Source: Megaustenia siamemsis
Taxonomy: Eukaryota > Mollusca > Gastropoda > Stylommatophora > Ariophantidae
Assembly: GCA_032433765.1 (NCBI GenBank)
Contig: JAVIAB010000073.1
Location: 64,932,199 to 64,996,198, forward strand
Direction of reading: 5' to 3'
DNA: 64,000 nucleotides
Within the stretch, counting starts at the first letter, position 1, and each line of letters opens with the position of its first letter. A program made the position numbers and the translations under genes. Below the pieces are notes generated by a model. It searched no databases. It was not told where the DNA came from and saw only the letters and a list, made by a program, of their open reading frames with translations. Of the stretch, positions 47,714 to 58,684 are shown piece after piece.

Positions 47714-48250
47714 ATGAGTGTGTCAATGAAACAACACGGTGAAATGCTAGGGTTCCTGCATGGAGCGCAACCTACCCCCGTGAAGGCCGAGCTGGGTACT
47801 ATCTATTGTCCTTTCGAGCCGAAGACGGCACATAGGGCAGAGCCACAATCTCAAAATCAGAAACCTTGCGTGCCAAAGCGGCACATATTGCAGAGATCAC
47901 TGCTCTAAAATATATGGCGCTGTTTCCATAACAATACTTTTTACAATGACAGCTTGTCAAGCCATCGATCAACCTCCTTAGTCGCCTCATACGACATGCC
48001 TGGAAGGTCACAGTGTCACTATTCTTTACTTCCCTTATAATGAGGCCCCGGTAACACACGGGGGTACTGCTTTGCCTAATTTAACCAGAACCATCTGCGA
48101 ATATTGTCACAATTTTTTTTTAAAAAGGTAACGTTCAACTCTCGCGTCATCAGGAAAGTCGTTTATGTCACCATAAACACGACATGCGTACTCTAGTCGG
48201 AAGAAAACCTCCATCAAAAAGAGAAAAAATAGATTTTGCAGAAGGATGGT
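47714..48250 (+). pseudogene. Element C small basic protein, split by SINE
   Basis: Begins MSVSMKQHGEMLGFLHGAQP at ATG 47,714, matching the start of the 40,980 gene. It is interrupted at about 47,800 by a SINE-like repeat and resumes near 48,075 with LPNLTRTICEYCHNFF, matching the conserved cysteine segment. A lysine-rich decayed stretch follows. Confidence 0.75.
47801..48031 (-). mobile_element. SINE-like repeat, copy 1
   Basis: About 230 bp, matching 55,775-56,003 with few differences. Shared landmarks are CCTTTCGAGCCGAAGACGGC, CACATATTGCAGAGATCACT and CCTTAGTCGCCTC. On the minus strand its 3' end is ACAATAGAT. It lies inside the element C small basic gene, so it is younger than that element. 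Confidence 0.75.
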
Positions 48251-48311
48251 TTTCTGGTTGCCTTAATCAGCCAGATACTAAACATTCTGAATAGTGTTTT
48301 GGGTGTGAAAG

Positions 48312-48637
48312 ATGGCCAAGAAAATGATTTTGGTCGATCGTTGCCTGATGGAGTTACTAAACCAAAGGGAGAGGACCTATATTCTACCCGACTCACTAAA
48401 TGACAACTTGCACGATCTCGACAAACAAATGCAGGATATTCTCGAACGGGAAGAACTAGCCGTTAAAAAAAAATGAGACTCTATCATCATACTTTGCAGC
48501 GTTATATGAATCGTCTCGATCAACACAAACCAATGAAGTTGGTAGACATCAAATTCCCTCCAACATCGACAGCTGTCGTCTCATCACTGCCTTCACCACC
48601 GCTCCTAGTACATAAAGATGAAGTTATCGAGGAATAA
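48312..48637 (+). pseudogene. Element C accessory protein relic
   Basis: Starts at ATG 48,312 with MAKKMILVDRCLMELLNQ and continues NLHDLDKQMQDILEREELAV, closely parallel to the 41,309 gene. The nine-A run at 48,465-48,473 is followed at once by a stop. In the next frame LYHHTLQRYMNRLDQHK matches the helical segment of A, ending at the TAA at 48,635. Confidence 0.85.
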
Positions 48638-49029
48638 CCCACAAAGTCGACTGAAGAGAAAGAAAACGGTTTTCGTCAGCAGCTAGTGAATCCCACAAGA
48701 GACCGAAAATCTTGTATAGTCTCAAAGGAAAAAAAAGGAAAATCTTTCCGTAAAATATGAGAGATGAAAAGAGAAGTAGCCAATATTTTAAACCCCTTCA
48801 CTCCCATACTTTATTTTTTTAAAAGTATCACCGGATACCAAAAAAAAAAAAATTAGGGCAATAATTTGTATTCTTTAGAGAGGCATATCTCTGGATTTAA
48901 TGCACCTACATGCTTAATTTATATACGTTTGTTGAAGCAAAATGGATGAGACATTTGAATATGTAAACATTATGTGTGAGTGTGGATGGACAATTAAATA
49001 ATTTAGTAATAGTAAATGAAAAAAAGTTT
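48638..49029. other. Element C spacer, no gene readable
   Basis: A-rich decayed sequence that should correspond to the accessory-protein tail and integrase N-terminus; no residue-level match that I can defend. Confidence 0.4.
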
Positions 49030-49490
49030 CCAAGGCGTGTGCCAATAACAGATGTGGAGTCAGTCAACAGTTCCAAGCTGATCTGATAAACATGCGACAA
49101 TTAAGAACATACAGCGATAGATATTCGTATCTGTACAAAAATAAACATCTCAACGAGAGCACACCATCCGACGATCTGTGTTTACAGGGAGAAATCTCGT
49201 CAAAATTGGTCAAAGCAAATATAAATTTTTAAGCTTTATACGCCTGCCTGGACAGAGGAATTGTTTACAGTGAATCGTGTACACAGAACACTTTCTATAA
49301 CTTATGTACTGAAAGAGATGCTGACAAAGTGTTCGTTTTACAACGAAGAGCTCCAAAACGTCGACCACAAACTAGTTTTCGCATACAAAGTGTTTTACAA
49401 GAGTGTCGTAGACCTCGTGGTAAAGAGTATTTAGTAAAGTGGTTCAGGTATAAAGCCTCATTTAACAACTGAATTTCGGCGTGCGTATAT
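49030..49490 (+). pseudogene. Element C integrase relic, core deleted
   Basis: SQQFQADLINMRQLRTYSDR near 49,060 matches the first catalytic Asp segment of A. It is followed almost directly by YTPAWTEELFTVNRVHRT (about 49,230), which in A lies some 170 residues further on, so most of the core including the second Asp and the Glu is deleted. A chromodomain trace, KEYLVKWFRYKASFNN, ends in a stop at about 49,471. Confidence 0.85.
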
Positions 49491-49765
49491 CGAAATATAA
49501 AGCAAGACTGAAGAATGAAATTGATGAGGAGGAAGGAAACGTAGAAGCAGTGGTGTTGCGCGAGCCGGATACGGTGGGTAAGGCGAATACGACAGAAGCG
49601 AAGCGTATTTTCATGGGCATTCATAGGAGACTCGATTTCGCGCCTAGAGCTTCATCTGTCAGATGATGATTATATGTACAGTCATTGGCATGTCGTTATT
49701 CAATCTGACTCGCGGAAATGAATCATTACTATGATCTGAATTGCTATGCTGAGCAGTTGTTGTGG
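49491..49765 (+). pseudogene. Element C membrane-protein trace
   Basis: A purine-rich stretch (about 49,510-49,550) in the place of the acidic N-terminus, and MSLFNLTR near 49,690 in the place of AVSLFNLTTE in A. Position supports it more than sequence does. Confidence 0.4.
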
Positions 49766-49869
49766 ATGCATGCTTTCTAATCCCAGACTAGAGAGTAACC
49801 ATTGGTTTTTTTCGTGACGTTTTTTAGGAACACCTCGATCTCGAAATATATCGACAACAATTACAGACG

Positions 49870-50395
49870 CTTTTTTGCAAAGTTGCCCAGATAAAATTGA
49901 AAATTAGAAAATGTAAGCCTTTGAAATGTGGATTTATAGAAGATTTGATGGAAAAGAAAACAAATGATGAAATCTTAAATCAGTTAAAAGTTAAAAGAGA
50001 GCTACTAAACTCAATCCAATTTTACACGATTGAATTTGATGGAAAAGAAAACAAATGATGAAATCTTAAATCAGTTAAAAGTTAAAAGAGAACTACTAAA
50101 CTCAATCCAAACAAAACAAATGAGATTTTTGGGGCATGTTAAAAGACACAACAGCTTACTGAATGTAATCTTGAAAAAGAAAATACAAGGTAAAAGAGGC
50201 AGAGGCAGACCAAGAATAAAACTGATGAGTAACATCAGAAGATGGACAAGTCAGTCTATGACAATCTGCACTATAAAAAGCAAGAGCGTAATGACACTCC
50301 ATGATAGCCAACCTTGGATGCCCGAGACGGCACTGAATAATGATGATGAAGGACCTCAGACAATTGAGCTCAACTTACAGTATTAAGTGGGTCGG
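49870..50395 (+). pseudogene. RTE-like LINE C-terminal fragment
   Basis: AFEMWIYRRF near 49,910, then KTNDEILNQLKVKRELLNSI and QMRFLGHVKRHNSLLNVILK, then GKRGRGRPRIKLMS: the C-terminal domain of RTE-type reverse transcriptases. It is the same family as 4,060-5,045 (QMRFLGHVKKHSRLLNVILE there), in the opposite orientation. Contains a 91-bp-period tandem duplication. Inserted in the element C region between the membrane-protein and minor-capsid relics. Confidence 0.8.
49943..50111. repeat. Tandem duplication, 91-bp period
   Basis: 49,943-50,020 and 50,034-50,111 are the same ~78 bases (TTTGATGGAAAAGAAAACAA...CTCAATCCAA) with one A/G difference, separated by 13 bases. It duplicates 26 codons of the LINE. 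Confidence 0.93.
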
Positions 50396-50439
50396 GATGA
50401 AATTCATTTTTTTTTTCAAAATAGTTATTTCAGTGTGTT

Positions 50440-51010
50440 GCAGGTGAGGTGTGGTTGGAATATTTTCCACCTCAAGGATAGATTATGGTGGAGGATGTCG
50501 AAATAAATTTAAGAGGCGTGAGTGGTTGTACGGCTCATCGGAGGAATTTATAAATAAGATGAACGAGTTGATAAGGTTGAATCTCGACTATTCCACAGAG
50601 GATTGAAAATTAATTTCAACAGGGCCACAAAGAGATCAATCATCAGACTGTACGCCAAGTGTTCCAGAGTCACCGTGAGCGAGAGTTTGAAAAATATTTT
50701 ATCGTTGTCATAATAACATCACGAGTACACTGAGAACAACTTGACACTAATTGATCAGAATATTGCGGATCTGGATCGAGAATATTAACATGTCAACGTC
50801 TACTGCTATCTCGTCACTCCGAGACCTGTCTGGAATGTGCTGGTATCGCTGTTAAGAACCGTCCCAATTTTGAACAGGACTTCGACATCCGTGTCTCGTC
50901 TTTACATCAAACGTCAATATCAAAACACTGTCTCGGTTTTCTTTTGACGCTGTGGAAATGCTCTTAACCAACGAGCAGAATAAAACAGTCCGTTATTGAG
51001 TTATTGAAAA
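50440..51010 (+). pseudogene. Element C minor capsid relic
   Basis: Readable islands: SSEEFINKMNELIR (about 50,537), RATKRSIIRLYAKCSRVTVS then ESLKNILSLS (about 50,620-50,710), VNVYCYLVTPRPVWNVLVSL then LRTVPILNRTSTS (about 50,793-50,895), and RFSFDAVEMLLTNEQNKT (about 50,935-50,990). All match the 62,983 gene in order. Frames change between islands. Confidence 0.85.
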
Positions 51011-51559
51011 AACTACGATGTGTGAATTTGTTTGTTACCTCGGTCCGCGGTGGTATTACAAATAGAACGTTTTATTTTTTCTGGCCACAAAATGCCAATT
51101 TACAACTACTACGATGCCATCCAGGGAGACCCAGCCTCTAGCGAGGGCCAGACTATCCATGGAGCGGTCTCTCCCTCCCCTTCACATAGTACAAGATATG
51201 TCGTTTTAGAGAAAGTCGTCCCTACCCTATGTCAGGTTCACTTGGGCCGCCCATATACGAGCCCACCAGACCAGACCAACGCGGCCACATCCCTTAGACG
51301 AATAGTTCTCACTACTGAACAATCACTACCATTTAGGATATCACAAAATCAATGTTCGTGTCTACTCCTGGATTCTGCTCTGACCTGTGAGAGACAGTGT
51401 AGGTGCAAATATTGTAAAAGGTTCACCTCGCTGGACTCCGAAAAACTCTTGACACACAATCTGAAAAAAAACCAACAAAAAATATCTGTTATACCCACCC
51501 TCACCCCGCCCTCTACCTTAGTGAAAATTACATCACATATGCTAGACATTGGGAGTTGA
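51011..51559 (+). other. Unrecognised open frame after element C
   Basis: An open frame from 51,032 to 51,559 (up to 175 codons) with no family I recognise. It has a cysteine cluster (ECQ-like: CSCLLLDSALTCERQCRCKY). It sits where the pVI-like and capsid genes of element C would be expected, but shows no similarity to them that I can see. It abuts the minus-strand LINE. Possibly chance. Confidence 0.2.
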
Positions 51560-52750
51560 GTTATTAGCGGGTATTCATCATTTAACTCCAAACATGTCCA
51601 TAGGTGCTCAGATCTCCTCCTCAGCAAGTCTCGAAGTGTCCAGCGATTGACGACTCCAGTTCTGTGTTGGTTGATAAGTCTTCTTACACGCCCACAACAT
51701 TTCTTGTTTCTGGTTGTAACCATCTTAACTCCGATCTCTTTCATCCGAAGGAGTGACGAGGACTCATAGTTGTCGAAGTCCTGTGTTCTTCCCACTTCCC
51801 AGAGGGCATTGATGATATCCACCTAATCCATTGGTTGACCGTCCTCAACAATAGCGTAGATAGCCAACCTGTCCGCTCTTTCATTTCCCCGTACTCCCGC
51901 ATGCCTGGATCGTAGGTAAAGGTGACCCTACGTAATTGTGACTATGATTTCTGCAATAACTCTGCCCATTGCATACGTACAGATCCCACTTCCACTTTCT
52001 TATCGTGCTCATCAAATCACTCAGTATACAGGCGTGGGTGTAGTCGTGTGACTCTAACCAGATGAAAGCCTTGGTTACTGCGATCACATCCATCGTCATG
52101 AAACTCGTGGTCATAACGTATGCACCACTGTCTTCCTTGACTATTCTACCTGCCGAGCGTGCTGTAAATGCCCATGCACTCCTTTGGTGTCGCATTACAG
52201 ATCCGTTTTTATAGATGACTGCATCTTTCTCATCGGTGTTATCGCGAATCAGACCGTTGACCTCCGCATTGACCACGACTAAGTTCTGTTCCCTACATTT
52301 TCTGTCGAGTGTGACAATACACCAGAATGTCCCATTGAATGACGTAGACACCGGCATCCACTCCTCGCCAGCGTTTATATTGGTAAGCCCACAGACCTGT
52401 TTGATGACATCTTCTGCTCGACCCACCCATGATTTGCCTCTTTTTAGCCAGACACCCTTACCTTTATTGATCTCATGATGCAATGAGTGCTCTTTATCTT
52501 CACTTATCTCCAGGTATGCTCATGCCCTCCAGATCTTGATCCTGTCATCCATGGTTGGAAATCGAGAGGATACTTCATTGCAGCACAGGGAGTGCCCCTC
52601 GTACACCCCAAGATAATGCGCATAGCTTCATTCTATATTTTCTCTACTTTGTCAATTTGCGTCTTACTGACTGTAAGAACTGCCAGGGCATACTCGATTG
52701 GTGCGAGGACTGGAAGAGTAAGTGAACAGAAGAGTAAGTTTTTCGCTCTG
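51560..52750 (-). pseudogene. LINE RT end plus RNase H, second family
   Basis: Reads leftward: NEAMRIILGCTRGTPCAAMK (about 52,640), then GKSWVGRAEDVIKQVCGLTN, then an RNase H-like domain with VIYKNGSVMRHQRSAWAFTA (the first catalytic Asp position is Asn), MTMDVIAVTKAFIW (the Glu position is Val or Ile), and a C-terminal WTCLELNDEYP. The order is typical of RNase H-bearing LINEs common in aquatic invertebrates. Broken by a stop near 52,650 and frame changes near 51,880. A different family from the 32,343 fragment. Confidence 0.8.
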
Positions 52751-52752
52751 AT

Positions 52753-54048
52753 TTGCAGGTGAAGTGTTCTGGATTCATTGGAAGTGATTATTATCCGTGT
52801 ATCATTCTAAATGGGAACGACAGAAATAGAAGCGAGAAAAGGAAGCTCAACACAATTCACTACGAGAACAGAGACCAGGGCGGCATTAACAAAATCAGAC
52901 ATAGGAAAAACTCGCAGGAGACAGAAAAGATGAATGCAGCCGCCTTGGTGGAACGCAGAAGTCGAAGAAGCTTGGCGGAGCAAGAGACAAAAGGCCAAGA
53001 CATGACAGAAAGCCCGAAAAAAAAATGGAAAACACATCCTGAGCTCTTGAAGCGTCTGAAAGATGAGGTCGATCAAAAAACGATGCACTTTAAACTATGC
53101 GCTAAACAGACTAAGGATGCTAAATGGGATGATTTCTGCAAAAATGTGGGTTAAGAAAAATCGCTAGCCACATTCTGCTGCCTTCATCAGAGCATGAATG
53201 GCACAACACGACACAGAAGCATACCAGACTTAAAGAGCACAGCCAGATATTACATAAATCTGATGAGAGCAAAGAGAAAGCTCTGCTTGTCCGCTACATT
53301 GAGCAGACTGACCAAAGAAATGAGGCTGTTAGATTGAGGATAGGGAGGTCACTCTCAGAATTGTGTGAGGATGTAGTGCTGGTGATCTCACAATCACTAC
53401 CGATATCATTCGCACAACACTTTAAAGGTCATACAATACTGCTCCTGGTCAAGATTGTGTTCTTCACGACGACATAGGTAATTTAGCTGACGACGACTTG
53501 AAAAAAAAACAGTCCAAAGAGTTTAATGCCAGCATTCAGAGTGGCCAGATTAAGGAGGAGTAGCTACGCAGCTACTACTGCCGCTACCGAAGTCAAACAA
53601 GGACCATTCTCAGGTCAGTGTCTGCAGAATCATCACGATGCAGAACACTGCAGGCAAGCAGCTGGAAAAAATAGTTTCCCGTGTACACACCTGTCATCTT
53701 GAACAGATACACGCATTCCCATCCACACTAGTAAGTTATAGATATAACAAAGAGAGATGGCTCAATGCGGCAGTCTTTGCCTATGACGTCTTCCAAAGCT
53801 TCTACAGACGAGTTGAGACATGTGCTGCTGCTAGAGTTCTGGTGTACCATTTGAATACCTCATGCACATACTCCTAAAACTGGCGGTGCACACCTTCCTC
53901 GTTAGATGGATCGCTGCAACTTTGTTTCAGTGGAAGGTTATACTCAGATGTTGAAGTTGGTCATCCGAGCCGACATCCATTTGTTCTGGGCTGCCACAAG
54001 GCTCACCAGTGTCACCAGTTCTATTTAACGTGTACACAATAACGATAG
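52753..54048 (+). pseudogene. LINE reverse transcriptase relic
   Basis: An N-terminal lysine-rich frame at 52,753-53,154 (KKKWKTHPELLKRLKDEVDQ). Then, across several frames, RT motifs KLLLPLPKSNKDHSQVSVCR and ITMQNTAGKQLEKIVSRVHT (about 53,570-53,700), AFPSTLVSYRYNKERWLNAA, and SGLPQGSPVSPVLFNVYT (about 53,985-54,035), the RT palm GxPQGS box. The YADD box is missing: the sequence ends at the LTR-like segment. It lies back to back with the minus-strand LINE at 52,750 and may belong to the same family. Confidence 0.75.
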
Positions 54049-54300
54049 TGTAACAACTTCCGTTTCCAAGATGGTGGATCTAGTCAACGTTCTCTCGATC
54101 GCTGCAGAAAGTGCATTCGGGGTCTGATTAATTTCGGTTCTCCATTGCACCTTTCTGCGTTAAAGTCAAAATGATTATCTACTTATTACATCTGCGCCGA
54201 TAAAGCGGAGTCGTACGCCTGAAATATTTCCTTTTCAACAAATAAAGTGTTGTGAATGCGACCTTCCACCGTCTAGACTTGATCTGCGCTCTACGTCACA
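54049..54300 (+). mobile_element. LTR-like segment, 252 bp
   Basis: Starts TGTAACAACTTCCG, ends CTACGTCACA, and is followed by TTGGTGCTGTTCATGACC, which looks like a primer-binding site. AATAAA lies at 54,241-54,246, about 55 bases before the end, as in an R/U5 region. It truncates the LINE upstream. A second LTR and gag-pol were not found. Similar 3' edge at 233-262. Confidence 0.45.
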
Positions 54301-55754
54301 TTGGTGCTGTTCATGACCGTTGTTGGATTTGCTTGACGCAATTTATTTACACTAAATAATCCACACTAAATGTAATATTCCTTACAGCACTCCAGCAAAA
54401 TCAATGCTGACGAACTTATAGAACACCAATCCAACACTCTACACAACACCGAATCCAAAGTATTAACACAATCATTCGGTGGACTCGATATAATGCTTAT
54501 CCTAGCACTCGTATCATCTCTCATCCTAAAATGTTACATATTATTTCATTCAACACTTATTTTATTATTTAAAAATTCCACCAAATGCACCGTTTTCAAA
54601 CAGCACTTTCTATTTTATACACAACATCATCCAAATAGGCCCCAGTTATGTTTTAACGACATTCGATCTAACACGTCTTCCTGCCCTACTAAAACGTTGT
54701 CCAACTCTGCTATGAACAAACCAATTAACGTTATTGGTTATTGGTTATGGAAGGCCTCGGTATCACAGCAAACGAATTAAAATCCATAATTGCTCAACCG
54801 CCCGTGCCAGTGGAATCAATTAACAAACCAATTAACGTAATTCATCATAGACTTGTGTTCCAGCCAAACACCTCACGCCCCGCAGGAGAGAGCCATTACT
54901 CACCTGTTAATATACGGTTGTCAGGTGAACAGACCGTTGTCATCAACATCTATAACTTAGCGTCTGTTGACAGTTGCATGTTGCGACGGAGACAAGTAAT
55001 TACTCTGTCTAATGTTTATAACTATTTCAACCTTGTTTTCTCAGATATGTATTATTTTTCTGCACATATATATTTATGAACGTACATGAATGTAATTTTG
55101 ACTTATACATGAATAAATGTATGTGCGTAAACACAACGACATTTTTTTTAAATTCACAATTAAAATAAATTCAGCGAGTCTGTATTTTCCAGGATAAAAT
55201 TTTGCCCAACGATCGACAGCACAATCAGTTTCTTTTAAGAAACAAATGACATATTAATCAAAACAATCAGATTTTCGAAAATGCAGATCTACTGAAGATC
55301 AGGGGAACTTTATTGCTCAGGAAGAAAAATGGAGGATTTGTCCCATAATTTAAAAAAAATAACATTGTGGCGGTCTGAGTGAACATGGAAAAGGCTTTTG
55401 GTTTTCTGGGATCATGTTTAATTCTCACATTAATGAGTAACACCGCATGTAACAAACATTAGCATGGACAACAAAATAACTTAAAGGAAAGAACTGCTAT
55501 AGTTCAAATGAAAAGGAAAGAATCACATACATCCACATTTAGGGTCTCCGATCGTTTCTTTTCATATACACGAGTGACACATCCAATTTTAACAAGAAAG
55601 ATAAAAGAAATAATTTATGCAAGACTGGGCTCTTTTAAGTACAGAGAGAACAACACAGTTAGTGTTTGGTGCACTTTGAATAAAATCAAGAAATGGTCTA
55701 GGGATTAAGTTATTTCTATCAATTGAAAGAAAAAAAAAACAGCATGGAAACATT
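54301..55754 (+). other. Downstream of LTR: unrecognised open frames
   Basis: If the LTR call is right this is its leader. An open frame can be followed from about 54,388 (LQHSSKINADELIEHQSNTL) to 54,780; it contains a hydrophobic stretch (GLDIMLILALVSSLILKCYI). A second frame spans 54,741-55,079. A short direct repeat, AACAAACCAATTAACGT, occurs at about 54,716 and 54,823. 55,080-55,754 is AT-rich with no feature. I do not recognise any product. Confidence 0.25.
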
Positions 55755-56005
55755 TATTTCTATCTATCTATCTATCTATTGTCCTTTCGAGCCGAAGACG
55801 GCACATAGGGCAGAACCACAATCTCAAAAACACAAACCTTGCGTGCCAAAGTGGCACATATTGCAGAGATCACTGCTCTAAAACATATGGCGCTGTTTCC
55901 ATAACAATACTTTTAACAATGATAGCTTGTCAAGCCATCGATCAACCTCCTTAGTCGCCTCTTATGACATGCCTGGAAGGTCACAGTGTTACTATTCTTT
56001 ATTTA
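55755..56005 (-). mobile_element. SINE-like repeat, copy 2 with (ATAG)n tail
   Basis: Matches 47,801-48,031 across its length. On the minus strand its 3' end runs into five or so ATAG repeats (plus-strand TATC at 55,759-55,779), a microsatellite tail of a type known for some SINEs. The internal box CCTTAGTCGCCTCTTATGAC resembles a conserved box I associate with invertebrate SINEs. No clear Pol III A/B boxes were identified. Confidence 0.7.
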
Positions 56006-56700
56006 CACTATAAAAAAAACAATACATCCTTAATCATTATATAAATGATATAACGATAGACAAGAATGACCAGCTTATCTAGGATCTGACCCTAGACATA
56101 GGAGAATCAAAAATGAAAATAAATGTCTGTCCATTAATGAAAAAGCTATATGGTGCAGATTGGAGAGCAGAATTCTAAATATTGCGTACACCAAATACGT
56201 CGGAAGCGCTCTTAGAATATAGGATCTTGACGTGGGATGCAAAGGCAAATTTTAATTTACAAATAGAAGCGAAATTTAAAAAAAAATAGGGTTGATGGAA
56301 GGAACATTAAGATCAGCCGTGATGAAAGTAATGTAAAGTCTCACTGGTCTACACTTTTTCGGTGAGAGAGGAGAATCAAAAGTTATGTCACAAAATATCA
56401 AATAGCTAATATACCTCTGCAGGAAGAACTAACAATTCCATTAAAAACTCACCGTTTTGACAGGATACACTTCAGGTTATTAAAGATGACATTGAAGCTG
56501 ATAAATTGCACAGCAGCACAACAGGATACACCGAAATTTCAATCAAAATATGAAACTTCACTTAACCAGGCTCCTCTTGACAAGAGTATTCACATATGTT
56601 TCAGATGACAAGAAATAACAAATGGTGGAAGTGGTTCGACAGAACGAAAGTAAAATATTTTTTTTAACCAGTCGCTGGAGAAACAAGCCTAACCAACGTT
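56006..56700. other. AT-rich sequence, nothing recognised
   Basis: No frame over 60 codons, no repeat of note and no similarity to the Polintons that I can see. Confidence 0.5.
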
Positions 56701-56892
56701 ATGGCATACAGTACAGCTCTATTGTTCATGTCAGTAGTGTTATTCGGTGTTTACGAGCCAAATGTGCAGGGAAAATGTGAAGGCACATGCATTTTCTGTG
56801 CATTTTTTGTGAAATTTCTGCACCAATTCAGTGCAATCGGTTTGGTACCAATTCGGTGCAATCGGACCAATATCTTGGCCGCCGACTCGTGA
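56701..56892 (+). other. Short open frame with signal-peptide-like start
   Basis: 63 codons from an ATG with G at -3 and +4. The N-terminus MAYSTALLFMSVVLFGVYEP is a plausible secretion signal (hydrophobic core 5-17), followed by a cysteine pair (CEGTCIFC). It could be the first exon of a secreted peptide gene. Against this, the proposed left terminus of element B (AGTAGTG at 56,733) falls inside it, and the rest looks like non-coding TIR. Confidence 0.15.
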
Positions 56893-57601
56893 CCCCGCCG
56901 GTCAGGTGACGTTCAGGTGACCCCGGGCGCGCGTGACCCGGCCGCCGTGTTATCGCACGGGGATTAGGCGACACGGGGGCGAGCGGATTAGGCTACAGGT
57001 AAATAAAAATCGTCCGGTCGCGGTTCTAAAACTTGGGGAAAGTGGGAGGGGTGATGTGCCTAACTCTATTCTTCATAGGTTTTTAAGCCTCGGTGTAAAA
57101 TATCAATTAGAATAAATAGTTTAACCTGTAATACAGAGACAGTATACACCCGTCAACATTCCGTAGTCGTCATCAATATGTGCCACCCTCAACAGCATCA
57201 TCAAGCCTCCCATTGATGTCGCACAACTTTTGGCTCGTTGAGGAGAGTATTACAACTGCTGGTAGTTACTACCATAAGGCCAGGTGTGCAAATAACGTTG
57301 CGAGGATTCTAAAAAAAGGGAGAAAAGGGGAGCCTGTTTTGATTGGTCATCACGGGGTGTGTTATTAGAAGTAGTATCGCTGACATGCTCACTTAACGTC
57401 GTTAGCAACATCATCATGTGTCATGTTGGCGTGTTTTGTAGTAAGGTGTGTAAATCAGTTAAAAATCTAACATAAAATAGTGACGATCTCTCTCTCGCTC
57501 TTTCACATTCAAGGCAAATCAAGTCAAATAAAAAAACAAATTCTTTCTATATTAAATTTCACAGCTTTATTAATACAACAGATATTTGAAAATATATTAT
57601 T

Positions 57602-58308
57602 ACTGTCCGGTTGATGAATTTATTAATTTTATTCGTCTGGGCTTCCTCCCTCCTGTTCTGATGGTACTGTCTGTTTGTGTTAAATGTCTATCAAACACAG
57701 GTGCATAGGAAGTTTCATTAGCCTTCACAACCCAACCCCCTCCATTTTGACAAAACCTTGATCAAATCTGGAATATGCAATTGGTGACTCTGTTGAACCA
57801 CTCAGGGCATCAGTGCTGACTGCCGGAACTGTCGTCTGATTAACAAAAGTGAGGTTCTGGTGACTAACAAGCGGTGGCGTGTAGTTGAGATTCTGGTTAA
57901 CAAGAGGTGGCGTGTAGATTTAGGCTCTGGTTAACAAGAGGTGGCGTGTAGATTTAGGCTCTGGTTAACAAGAGGTGGCGTGTAGTTGAGGCTCTGGTTA
58001 ACAAGAGGTGGCGTGTAGTTGAGGCTCTGGTTACCAAGGCGTGGCGTGTAGTTGAGGTTAGCATAAGCGGCTAAAATTTCCTCTCGCATCTCAACTAACG
58101 TGATAAATTACTCTCTCAATAGTGTTATCCCAGTTCTGGTAGGAAACTTAAAAAAAACTCTCACCGCTATATGTCCTTATATTTATCAATGGTCTGTTAC
58201 GAAAAACACAAACTGAGACTGCCTTAACGCCTTTGACAATGGAACTATATTTACATTACCACGTGACATGAATATGCGCCGATCACAGATATCAAACAAA
58301 GTTGGCAT
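57602..58308 (-). pseudogene. Element B PC4-like gene, broken
   Basis: Starts (minus strand, ATG 58,308) MPTLFDICDRRIFMSRGN, matching DVSDRRIFMSRGN of A. A one-base loss near 58,230 (GCCTTTGACAATGG against GCCATCTTTAGACAATGG in A) shifts the frame and other indels follow. The 30-bp repeats (GTGTAGTTGAGGCTCTGGTT) persist in about five or six copies. The C-terminal region, basic and ending in a Gln codon before the stop, is recognisable. Confidence 0.75.
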
Positions 58309-58684
58309 ATTCAAGCTACACGACTCCATATTCAAAGAAAACAAAGACAAGCCATTTGGTAACAGACGCTGGTTATCTATGTCTGTGTGCATATACAATG
58401 ATCGACTGGGTTTTATACTCTTACTGTTATCGGGTCGAGGACCGTCTAATTATAGTAACTAACGCAATACGTTATCAGGCGTGTTGAGACATGTTCAGTG
58501 ATGACCCTTAACAATTCGGTCTCAGATAAGGCGTAGTGAGACTAGGAAACCCTCCGTAGTGTTTATGTAGGATGTAGATTTTAATATAGGCCTGAGTTCA
58601 AGAGGGGAAACCTCGCGTGCTGACCTAAAATCACTTGCTGCCATTTTTTTCGGTGGTATAATCTCTAAAGTATCACTTGTGAGG
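58309..58684. promoter_or_regulatory. Element B divergent promoter region
   Basis: Counterpart of 39,863-40,356. A minus-strand TATAAAA is kept at 58,411-58,417 and one GTTATCAGGCG motif at about 58,470. The plus-strand TATATA of A reads TTTATGTAGG here (about 58,560). Confidence 0.45.

Larger units (their letters stand above)
47132..51010 (+). mobile_element. Decayed Polinton, element C (host of element A)
   Basis: Collinear relics of ATPase, small basic protein, accessory protein, integrase, membrane protein and minor capsid, in the same order and strand as A and B, each full of stops and deletions. Its ATPase start is at 38,010, left of the nested element A. It has also taken a SINE-like repeat (47,801-48,031) and an RTE-like fragment (49,870-50,395). 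No capsid, polymerase or TIR was recognised to the right of 51,010. Confidence 0.85.
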
